Shown: in pieces, positions 1 to 5,868 of the stretch
Position numbering within the stretch: the stretch's first letter is position 1
Layout: each line of letters opens with the position of its first letter
From: an uncultured Bacteroidota bacterium
GTDB lineage: Bacteria; Bacteroidota; Bacteroidia; Chitinophagales; Saprospiraceae
Direction: 5' to 3'
Assembly: GCA_937952445.1 (NCBI GenBank)
Contig: CALGAA010000342.1
Location: 1-5,868 of the forward strand
DNA length: 5,868 bases
The notes under the pieces: generated by a model
The model's database searches: none
What the model was told of the DNA's origin: nothing
Seen by the model: only the letters and a program-made list of their open reading frames with translations
Made by a program: the position numbers and the translations under genes

Positions 1-8
1 TAGATTAA

Positions 9-1870
9 ATGGCAAATAAAAACAAAGATCATGGTCAGGATATACCCCATGTGGGGCGAGGTGCCGGGGGCGCCGGACGTGTAGCCGGATTTTTGTCCGA
101 TGAAAGCGCAGAGGATACTTCCGGCACGCTAAGGAGGCTTTTACAAGAACTGAAAGGCAAACAAGTCCTTTTCCTATTTGTTTTGTTTCTATCCCTCACC
201 GCTTCGGTAACCCAGATTTTCTCCCCCATGATCAATTAGATCGTGGAAGGATTTTATTCGGGTGCAGGCCTCAACTGGTCCGGTATTTCACGAACTGCTA
301 TGATCCTGATTATCCTGTATGTGATAAATTTTGCAGCCCGATATTTAGCTCAACTTCCATGGTGCGCATCGCGCAAAGTGTAGTGGCCACCTTGCGTCTT
401 AAAATGGACCGCAAACTAAACGCTATCCCGCTCAATTATTTCGATACCTCGTCATCCGGCAACCTTCAGAGCCTTTTGTCAAATGATCTGGACAACGTGT
501 CCAACACCCTGCAATCCGGTCTCGCAGCTTCCATAACGGCTATAGCCATGATGATTGGTGTTTTTATTATGATGCTGACCATCTATCCATTGCTCGCATT
601 TCTGACGCTAATTATCGTGCCCCTGAGTTATTTTCTGGTAAAATATCTTGTGAAAAGGGCAAAACCGATCTTTCAAAAAAATGCAAATGTAACGGGGACC
701 CTCAATGGCCACATCGAAGAGAATTTTCAGGGACAAGATGTGGTGAGTTCCTATCACCTCGAAGATGATCTCGTGGAAGAAATGGAGCATCTCAATGAGG
801 AATTGTACGAAAGTGAGTGGAAGTCTTCCATGGTATCCTTTATGACCCGTCCGGCCGGTGACCTTATGCTCAACATCAACTATGTACTTGTTTCCATTAT
901 CGGCGGTTACAATGTCATAATGGGTCGGGTGAGTCTGGGTGAATTTCAGGCCTTTATACAGTACGTCCGCCTGTTCAACGGACCTTTCACTATGGTAATG
1001 GGCATCCTCAACAGCATAATGAGCGCCCTGGCCTCAGCCGAGCGTATTTATAAATTCCTGGATGTGGCTGAAATCGAAGAGTCAGGCGTTAGAAAGCTCG
1101 ATCCCGACACCGTGAAGGGAAGCATTGCGCTCACTGACGTTGATTTCGCATACATACCTCAAATCCCCTTGTTTCAAAAGGTATCGCTGGAAGTTCCAAA
1201 GGGGCAGCAAATTGCCATAGTGGGATCGACGGGAGCCGGTAAAACAACACTGGTCAACCTTCTCATGCGATTCTACGAGATTCAGGGCGGGGCAATATCG
1301 CTCGATGGCCGGGATATCAGGGAATATGAAACAAGCGAACTGCGCAAAGCTTTTGCCATGGTGTTACAAGATACCAGGATATTTGAAGGCAGCATTCGGG
1401 ATAATATAGCCTACGGTTATCCTACCGGCCCCGGAGAAGCGCTGGATGTGGTCCCGATGGAGGAAATCAAAAATGCTGCTGAAATGGCACGGGCGAGTCA
1501 TTTTATCGAGTTGATGCCCCATGGATACGATACCCTTCTTACCGATGGCGGTAGCAACATCTCACAGGGTCAACGGTAATTGATTACGATAGCCCGTGCT
1601 GTGATAAAACGGGCGCCAATCACCATTCTCGACGAAGCCACATCTTCTGTAGATACCCGTACAGAGGTACTGATCCAGGATGGAATGAAGGAACTGACCG
1701 AATCCAAAACCAGTTTTGTGATCGCGCACCGGCTTTCCACGGTTCGTCATGCCGACAAGATCATTGTGATGGATAAAGGAACCATCGTGGAAACTGGCAC
1801 ACACGAACAATTATTGGAAAAGGGTGGATTGTACCGGGATATGTATATGGCAGGTACCTCCACGGATTAA
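9..1870 (+). pseudogene. ABC exporter half-transporter (membrane domain + ATPase), interrupted by two stops and a frameshift
   Basis: This is an inner-membrane ABC exporter subunit of the MsbA/BmrA-like type, which uses ATP to move a substrate outward; the substrate cannot be told. Restoring one base near 354-358 gives about 620 residues, normal for the family. Residues 15-25 are Gly/Arg-rich. Six membrane segments lie near residues 52-72, 95-114, 174-190, 192-212, 285-306 and 322-342. The ATPase domain has Walker A GSTGAGKTT (406-414, Lys412), Q-loop Gln454, signature ISQGQ (518-522), Walker B ILDEATS (Asp542, catalytic Glu543) and H-loop His574. Breaks: TAG at 237-239, frame change near 354-358, TAA at 1577-1579. 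The readable pieces are 9-239, 240-about 356, 359-1579 and 1580-1870. The start is fixed by an in-frame TAA at 6-8 directly before the ATG; any ribosome site lies outside the window. The Gly-rich leader suggests the second subunit of a heterodimer, with its partner just to the left (inference). Sequencing error is the main alternative to a true pseudogene. Confidence 0.88.
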
Positions 1871-2033
1871 ATTTTCATGGGGTGTCTGGGAGTTCAGCAA
1901 ACAGGTCAGTCCGATGGTGGGATGTACCGTAGTGAGATTGCCGGGCTCCAACAATCCAGGACGTCATTTAATCGTGATCATACTTTTTTTGGCCAGGTAA
2001 CCTGCCCGACATTGGCTTAATTTTAAGTCCGAA

Positions 2034-3932
2034 TTATAGCGTTTCTCTCAACCATTGAAAAAATTCCCGCTGCCACACCAATGCATTCTGGGGTTGTAGT
2101 ACCCAGTGGTTTTCCTCCGGGAAAAACAATAATTTGCTCTTTATTCCTCTCAATTGGGCTGCCTGAAATGCACCCAAACCTTGTTCGATGGGCACCCGGT
2201 AGTCCTTTCCCCCCTGAATGATCATGATGGGCGTATCCCATTGGTCCACATAGCTAATCGGGTTAAATTCATTAAAGGCCTTTTGGGCAGTTTCGTTGTC
2301 TTTTTCCCAATACGGACCGCCCATATCGTGGTTGACGAAAAAAAGTTCTTCTGTAGTCCCGTACATCGCTCTGTTGTCAAACACCCCGTCGTGCGCGATA
2401 AAAGTTTTAAACCGCCCTTCGTGATTCCCGGCAAGCCAAAACACAGAGTAGCCTCCAAAGCTGGCTCCTACGGCTCCCAGCCGGTCTTGATCGACGTAGG
2501 GTTCTCTGACCATATCATCAATGGCGTCGAGATAATCCTGCATGGCCCCTCCACCCCAATCGCCACTACTTGCAGCATTCCATTCCACCCCGTGGCCGGG
2601 CATACCACGGCGGTTGGGCGCAACGATGATGTATCCTTGCGAAGCCATCAACTGGAAATTCCAACGGAAGGAATAGAACTGAGAGAGCGGTGATTGCGGT
2701 CCACCCTGCGCATACAGAAGGGTGGGGTATTTTTTATTCTTGTCAAAGTTGGGCGGCAGGATGACCCAGACCAGCATTTGCTTCCCGTCTTTTGTGGTGA
2801 CCATTCTTTTTTCCACCGATGGCAGATCAAATTTTCCATAGAATTCGGTGTTGACCCGGGTGAGTTGTGTAAAGGATTTACTATCCAGGTCAAAGGAAAA
2901 AATTTCCGTAGCGTGGTTCATATCGGTGCGTGTCACGATCAACTGCCCGTTTGTTTCGGCCACAATTCCCGTGATATCAAATTGTCCTTGCGACAGCTGC
3001 TCTACCACGGGCATTTTTCGGGTTTTTCCGGGATAGTCCACCTTGAAGATCTGAATGGTACCATCTACGGGAGCTGTAAAATAAATATCCCTGTTGTTGG
3101 ATGCCCAGATAAAGCTGTTTACCGTACCGTCCCAATGGGCTGTCAGGTTTTGTTTTACGCCATCCTCCAGGACGATGATATCGTTTTTATCCGATTCGTA
3201 GCCTTCGGTTTTCATTTGCAGGTAGGCGAGGATTCCATTTTGCGAAAACGCCGGATTCGTGTCATAGCCTTTGTTATCAGTCGTCAGGTTTTCCGTGGTG
3301 CGACTGGCCAGATTGTATTTGTAAATATCCGTATTGGTGCTGATGGCGTATTCGGTCCCTTCGAGTTTTTTGCTCACATAGTAAATATTCTCCCCATTCG
3401 GTCCCCACACGTAATCCTCGTCACCGCCGAATGGGGCCTGGGGGGTGTAGTAAGGCTCATCCGGGGTAATGTCGATTTCTTCGCCCGAATTCACGTCCTT
3501 GTAAAAAACGTGGTTGTAGCTGCCATCGTTCCAGGTATCCCAATGCCGGTAATCCAGGGAAGTGTATATATATACATCGCTTTTGGGTAAATCGGAGTAT
3601 ACGTCTTTTCCCCTGACATCTTTTACGTGGACTGCTTTGTGCATCAATCGATATTGCCCGTTGGGCGAGAGGTTTTTATCGACCGCCCGGACTTCGTCTT
3701 CCTGGATTTCGGTAGCTTTTCCGCCGGAAACGGACATGGTGAAGAACTTCGAATCAAAATTATTGGCCTCCACATTGGGGATGGTCACTTTGTAGAACAG
3801 ATTCTGCCCATCTTCAGACAGGCCGATCGGACTGACTCTTTTCACCTGCCACAACGCTTCTGGCGTCATGGTTTCCTGGGCGAGGAGCATACTGGTGCAG
3901 AGAAATGCGAGCAGGAACATTATTTTTTTCAT
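2034..3932 (-). CDS. Secreted S9 (prolyl oligopeptidase) family serine peptidase, dipeptidyl-peptidase 5 / acylaminoacyl-peptidase-like
   Basis: This 632-residue serine peptidase is predicted to be exported and to cleave short peptides in the periplasm or outside the cell. Residues 1-18 form a signal peptide (two Lys, hydrophobic core, ...SMLLA before QE) with no lipobox cysteine at the cleavage point. Residues about 25-370 should be the beta-propeller that gates access in S9 enzymes, and about 390-632 the alpha/beta-hydrolase domain. The triad is visible: Ser491 in GASFGG, Asp577 in GGKDYRVP and His609 in EENHW. Other family landmarks are QGGP (409-412) and APNRRG (438-443). The S-to-D and D-to-H spacings (86 and 32) and the length fit S9C enzymes such as DPP5, but the exact specificity cannot be read from sequence. 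The ATG at 3932 directly begins the signal peptide, and the leader has no Shine-Dalgarno. The gene is intact, convergent with the broken ABC gene, and probably transcribed alone from the box at 3961-3968. Confidence 0.95.
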   Translation of the reverse strand: MKKIMFLLAFLCTSMLLAQETMTPEALWQVKRVSPIGLSEDGQNLFYKVTIPNVEANNFDSKFFTMSVSGGKATEIQEDEVRAVDKNLSPNGQYRLMHKAVHVKDVRGKDVYSDLPKSDVYIYTSLDYRHWDTWNDGSYNHVFYKDVNSGEEIDITPDEPYYTPQAPFGGDEDYVWGPNGENIYYVSKKLEGTEYAISTNTDIYKYNLASRTTENLTTDNKGYDTNPAFSQNGILAYLQMKTEGYESDKNDIIVLEDGVKQNLTAHWDGTVNSFIWASNNRDIYFTAPVDGTIQIFKVDYPGKTRKMPVVEQLSQGQFDITGIVAETNGQLIVTRTDMNHATEIFSFDLDSKSFTQLTRVNTEFYGKFDLPSVEKRMVTTKDGKQMLVWVILPPNFDKNKKYPTLLYAQGGPQSPLSQFYSFRWNFQLMASQGYIIVAPNRRGMPGHGVEWNAASSGDWGGGAMQDYLDAIDDMVREPYVDQDRLGAVGASFGGYSVFWLAGNHEGRFKTFIAHDGVFDNRAMYGTTEELFFVNHDMGGPYWEKDNETAQKAFNEFNPISYVDQWDTPIMIIQGGKDYRVPIEQGLGAFQAAQLRGIKSKLLFFPEENHWVLQPQNALVWQREFFQWLRETL

Positions 3933-3960
3933 TGCTTGAATATTGATTATTTAAGGCGTG

Positions 3961-3968
3961 TAAAGATA
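3961..3968 (-). promoter_or_regulatory. Candidate Bacteroidota -7 promoter element for the S9 peptidase
   Basis: Read on the minus strand the box is TATCTTTA, followed by CACG, about 28 bases before the peptidase ATG. It matches the Bacteroidota consensus TAnnTTTG at all but the last base, and the implied leader is only about 20-25 nt. No clear TTG -33 element is seen at the usual distance; a T-rich stretch (TTTTTTCAG) sits directly upstream instead. The call rests on one partial motif plus position. Confidence 0.42.
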
Positions 3969-4435
3969 CTGAAAAAAGGTGGGTGGCGGGATGAAAATTG
4001 GGGAGGGTAGGGTATTGGCAGGGATTTGGCGTAGGTGTTTTCTTTGCTGTAGAATCGGAGTAGGGGGGCGTTCTTTTATATGCTGCAATTGTGAGGGGGT
4101 CAATATCCTCCGGATTTTCTCCAATTGGAACTATGAGCAAATCCATGATTGTCGATCTTTTTAGACTTTGATGTCCAATAGCGGATTTCAAGTGTTTACC
4201 CCTTTTGTGTTACCATCCGGTCAAGTCGGATTAACTTACTAAGTATTATCACAATTTTTACGTAGGTTAAAAGGCCCGGGTGAACGGTGAACATTCCCAC
4301 CAGAATCATTCTATAATGGCCTGTACAGGAATTCCAAAATCAAAATTGTTGGAGAGAAGCGAAAACTTAATCCATCAATTTAGATTTACAGGGGTTGCAC
4401 TATGAATAAGGCTACAAGGGGAGAGGTGGATCAAA
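3969..4435. other. Gene-poor spacer between the peptidase and the 197-residue ORF
   Basis: I find no convincing gene here. ORFs on both strands (3979-4164 + and the upper part of 3814-4191 -) are short, partly low-complexity and overlap the peptidase start or each other. The left part (about 3978-4100) has many runs of three or more G on the + strand. Further right are a tandem GGTGAAC pair (4279-4292), the palindrome CCTGTACAGG (4320-4329) and the overlapping palindrome GGAATTCC (4328-4335). No terminator with a T-run was found beyond the 197-residue ORF's stop. Confidence 0.6.
3981..4023 (+). other. G-rich tract with G-quadruplex potential upstream of the peptidase promoter
   Basis: On the + strand there are G runs at 3981-3983, 3988-3990, 4000-4003, 4005-4007, 4010-4012 and 4021-4023. 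The tightest set of four (4000-4023) has loops of 1, 2 and 8 bases, slightly beyond the strict 7-base loop rule. Two further G runs occur at 4063-4068 and 4092-4096. The tract begins about 13 bases upstream of the candidate -7 box, so a folded structure would sit on the template strand near the RNA polymerase contact region. Folding and any role are inference. Confidence 0.4.
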
Positions 4436-5029
4436 TCATTGTTTCTCATTTAAAAGAGGTACAATGTTTTCCAATACGGTCATCACAGGCTTCTTTTTTT
4501 GGTTGTAAATATTTATGAACAGTACCATTATTTCGTCTTTAAAAATCACATCTATAAATGCCTTGAATCGATCCATATCCTTATATAGTTCTCCAATTTT
4601 GAGGAGGTCAATGCATTCCTTAATAAACTCATTTTCAGTTTCCAATTCCAACAATCGTTCTACAATTTTGGCCATGGTGGCTTCCTCATCGAAATGATCG
4701 GCAACTGGGTGGTTTTGCACAAGGCACTCTGTTACATCAAAGTAATAATTTTCAATTGTAGTGATGATTTCAAGATCGGTCAATTTCCGTGCTTCAATTT
4801 TCATTTGATCTATATATCGCTCATTGTGCTTAAGCAAAGTCTGTCCAATAAGCTTCCAGTCAATTCCACGGCCAATGCCCAGACATTTAAGAATATAATT
4901 TTCAGTACCCACATAATCGTTGATACCCGACCGCTGAATGATAATGGGATCTTCAATGGACTGTCCGTATCCACCGGAAATGGGAAGGTCAATTCCGAAG
5001 TCTTTTCTGAGTAGTTCTTTTAGAGTCAT
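4436..5029 (-). CDS. Uncharacterised 197-residue protein
   Basis: I do not recognise a characterised family. The protein is soluble-looking, with no signal peptide or membrane segment, and rich in Lys, Glu, Ile and Leu. The N-terminal third has a distinctive pattern: MTLKELLRKDFGIDLPISGG, then SIEDPIII and GINDYVGTEN, then GIGRGIDW and LLKHN. This looks like a conserved domain rather than random translation. Residues about 115-197 are predicted largely helical and acidic. I chose the ATG at 5029; the frame also stays open upstream through a TTG at 5077 and on to a TGA at about 5144, but that stretch has no ATG and does not look coding. The leader is AT-rich (CTAAAAAC before ATG) without Shine-Dalgarno. 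The gene is clearly more AT-rich than the peptidase and ABC genes. It appears monocistronic. No function can be assigned; an accessory or mobile-region gene is possible. Confidence 0.78.
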   Translation of the reverse strand: MTLKELLRKDFGIDLPISGGYGQSIEDPIIIQRSGINDYVGTENYILKCLGIGRGIDWKLIGQTLLKHNERYIDQMKIEARKLTDLEIITTIENYYFDVTECLVQNHPVADHFDEEATMAKIVERLLELETENEFIKECIDLLKIGELYKDMDRFKAFIDVIFKDEIMVLFINIYNQKKKPVMTVLENIVPLLNEKQ

Positions 5030-5192
5030 GTTTTTAGCTTTAGATTGGAAGATCGTGTTTCCTATTGTATTTTTCAAATTATCAATTCTATGGAACCGCT
5101 TTAGTCCAGGATAATTAGGTTGTGTACGTGGTGCTTTTGGTCTTCATTTTTCATATGAGGGTTTCGTTTGTAGTGATAAAATGTGGATTTCA

Positions 5193-5213
5193 ATTGGCCC
5201 TTTCAGGGCCGAT
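5193..5213. repeat. Strong GC-rich hairpin (REP-like palindrome)
   Basis: The arms GGCCCT (5196-5201) and AGGGCC (5205-5210) pair perfectly around a three-base loop, TTC. The stem extends outward by one T-G wobble and two A-T pairs to nine pairs. No T-run follows on either strand, so it does not look like a rho-independent terminator. Read on the minus strand the core is CCCTGAAAGGG. From memory, hairpins of this general form occur as short dispersed palindromes in Bacteroidota; membership in such a family is unverified. Confidence 0.6.
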
Positions 5214-5313
5214 CTGCATTCGTTAGTTTCCTGCGAGGCAGTTGGTCTGCAATAATAGGATGGTAGCGTGAAATATTACTTCACAGAATCATCGTGCCGG
5301 TCCAATTTTGGAT

Positions 5314-5344
5314 CAAAAAGGCTACAACTGCGTTTAATCGTAGC
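5314..5344 (-). terminator. Rho-independent terminator-like hairpin behind the 51-codon ORF
   Basis: On the minus strand GCTACGAT (5344-5337) pairs with GTTGTAGC (5328-5321) around an eight-base loop, TAAACGCA. That gives eight pairs including two G-U wobbles, followed at once by CTTTTTG. The stem begins at the base after the TAA of the ORF at 5345-5500, a typical place for a terminator. The stem is only moderately stable, so termination is likely but not certain. Confidence 0.5.
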
Positions 5345-5500
5345 TTAAACTGCTGGCAGAAAACATTCGTATCCAAAACCACATAGTACAGTCTTGATTG
5401 GTTTGGTAGGGTTATCCCATCGAAAGGCGATGTATTTGGAATCAATCGGTATCCACTGCCCGGGTGGGGCTTTATCAAAGTCAGGAAGGAAATAGCTCAT
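5345..5500 (-). CDS. Small 51-residue ORF, unknown function
   Basis: The ATG at 5500 opens a 51-codon frame ending in TAA at 5345-5347. It begins MSYFLPDFDKAPPGQWIPID and continues with IAFRWDN and a Cys-containing C-terminus (VLCGFGYECFLPAV). The mixed aromatic, acidic and proline composition looks protein-like, with no signal peptide or membrane helix. A terminator-like hairpin starts immediately after the stop, which argues for a transcribed unit. The leader (TTTTTTGTTGAT before ATG) is AT-rich with no Shine-Dalgarno. An overlapping 65-codon frame (5281-5478, -) competes with it but runs through the hairpin. It could be a genuine small gene or the surviving start of a truncated one. I do not recognise a family. 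Confidence 0.42.
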   Translation of the reverse strand: MSYFLPDFDKAPPGQWIPIDSKYIAFRWDNPTKPIKTVLCGFGYECFLPAV

Positions 5501-5575
5501 ATCAACAAAAAATTAAAAGTTAGCAAATAACCAGAATCAAGGATTGTTACCGAAGTATGGACAGGAGTGGATCAA

Positions 5576-5860
5576 TCAAAAAATGTTGTTTCTAAAGAAC
5601 ATTTTCGGTATTTGTTGTTTCTGCACAACAAAAACGGCACGTGATATTCTCTCTACGTGTTTCGACCTTAGTCGGCGTGGATGTTTCCTGGCCAAACCTT
5701 CATTATTACTAAATTCTTGTATTTTTGGAAAAATAGCGGCTGATGTTTTAGATGTCAGAGTTTTAAAATGTTGATTATCGCTTAATATCATATCTTCACC
5801 CCAACCAAGTAGTGCAAACATGGCCATAGAGAAAAAAATCAGTGAAATTTTATTATCCAT
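5576..5860 (-). CDS. Hypothetical small protein with signal-peptide-like N-terminus, possibly continuing past the window edge
   Basis: From the ATG at 5860 this gives 94 residues. Residues 1-20 (MDNKISLIFFSMAMFALLGW) look like a signal peptide or one membrane segment. The following 70 residues include a very basic patch (ARKHPRRLRSKHVER) and match no family I know. The frame is still open to the right window edge, so the true start may be outside and the hydrophobic stretch could be an internal helix. The second half is overlapped by inverted repeats (5579-5632) and by a 76-codon Cys-rich ORF on the + strand (5544-5774). The C-terminal part may therefore be read-through into a non-coding repeat rather than native protein. 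The region is AT-rich. Low confidence as a gene. Confidence 0.32.
   Translation of the reverse strand: MDNKISLIFFSMAMFALLGWGEDMILSDNQHFKTLTSKTSAAIFPKIQEFSNNEGLARKHPRRLRSKHVERISRAVFVVQKQQIPKMFFRNNIF
5579..5632. repeat. Two back-to-back 8-bp inverted repeats
   Basis: The first hairpin has arms AAAATGTT (5579-5586) and AACATTTT (5598-5605) around a ten-base loop. The second has arms TTTGTTGT (5611-5618) and ACAACAAA (5625-5632) around a six-base loop. They are separated by five bases. On the minus strand the first is followed by extra T (AACATTTTTTGA) and overlaps the end of the 94-codon ORF. It could thus serve as a weak AT-rich terminator, although most of its T-run lies within the stem. Confidence 0.45.
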
Positions 5861-5868
5861 CGATAATG

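Larger units (their letters stand above)
5030..5344. other. Non-coding spacer with hairpins between two minus-strand ORFs
   Basis: This spacer of about 315 bases holds no ORF I would defend. It contains a terminator-like hairpin at its right end, a strong 9-bp GC-centred hairpin (5193-5213), and a short inverted repeat GTGAA/TTCAC (5269-5285). The frame of the 197-residue ORF is the same as that of the 51-codon ORF at 5345-5500 (318 bases apart, a multiple of three), but several stops separate them, so a single split gene is not supported. Confidence 0.55.

Noticed and set aside
9..1870. Genetic-code reassignment (TAA/TAG read as Gln) as the explanation of the interrupted ABC gene.
   Set aside because: Ordinary CAA and CAG codons are used throughout, the ABC and peptidase genes both terminate at TAA, the intact peptidase has no internal stops, and a frameshift is also present. 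Decay or sequence error is simpler.
1991..2006. A near-palindrome (GGCCAGGTAACCTGCC) after a T-run in the convergent intergenic region, considered as a terminator.
   Set aside because: The pairing leaves almost no loop and the T-run lies on the wrong side for + strand transcription. The reverse-strand reading has the T-run replaced by A, so neither gene gets a convincing terminator from it.
1877..2020. A 47-codon + strand ORF starting seven bases after the ABC stop codon.
   Set aside because: It has no ribosome site, no recognisable motif and only moderate length. The convergent intergenic region can be open by chance, so it is not listed as a gene.
2694..3590. A long 298-codon + strand frame opposite the peptidase.
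   Set aside because: It lies wholly inside the peptidase gene on the other strand. Its translation lacks family features, while the peptidase has a complete triad and signal peptide.
3814..4191. A 125-codon minus-strand frame spanning the peptidase start and upstream spacer.
   Set aside because: It overlaps the peptidase coding start and promoter, begins with TTG, and is partly low-complexity (Pro/Thr-rich from the C-rich strand).
5101..5154. A 17-codon minus-strand ORF upstream of the 197-residue gene, as a possible leader peptide.
   Set aside because: It is too short to distinguish from chance, and no attenuator-type alternative hairpins were found next to it.
5544..5774. A 76-codon Cys-rich + strand ORF.
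   Set aside because: It is antisense to the 94-codon frame, has no promoter or ribosome site and contains inverted repeats. It is treated as part of a possible repeat rather than as a gene.

Overview
The window looks like a stretch of a Bacteroidota chromosome, probably a flavobacterium-like lineage. This is an inference from three things. The large secreted S9 peptidase is of a type common in that phylum. Its start lacks a Shine-Dalgarno sequence and has an AT-rich leader. A TATCTTTA box close upstream resembles the Bacteroidota -7 element (TAnnTTTG). No rRNA, tRNA, CRISPR array or complete insertion sequence was seen.

Layout. Positions 9-1870 (+) hold an ABC exporter half-transporter. It is recognisable end to end, but it is broken by an in-frame TAG, a one-base frameshift and an in-frame TAA that falls just after the ABC signature motif. 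Facing it (2034-3932, -) is an intact prolyl-oligopeptidase-family (S9) secreted serine peptidase with a complete Ser/Asp/His triad. Next comes a gene-poor spacer of nearly 500 bp, whose peptidase-proximal part is strikingly G-rich on the + strand. The right-hand part (about 4436-5868) is more AT-rich. It carries only small minus-strand ORFs: an unrecognised 197-residue protein, a 51-codon ORF followed directly by a hairpin and T-run, and a 94-codon ORF at the window edge that starts like a signal peptide.

How the genes relate. I see no evidence that they form one pathway. The ABC subunit probably partnered a gene just left of the window: a stop codon lies directly before its start, and its Gly-rich N-terminus resembles the second subunit of heterodimeric exporters. 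The peptidase appears to be a stand-alone gene with its own promoter. The right-hand part looks like an accessory or decaying region with hairpins and a possible dispersed repeat. No complete new biological system can be demonstrated here. The best leads are the two glutamine-to-stop changes in an otherwise well-preserved transporter, the orphan 197-residue protein, and the 51-codon ORF with its terminator.
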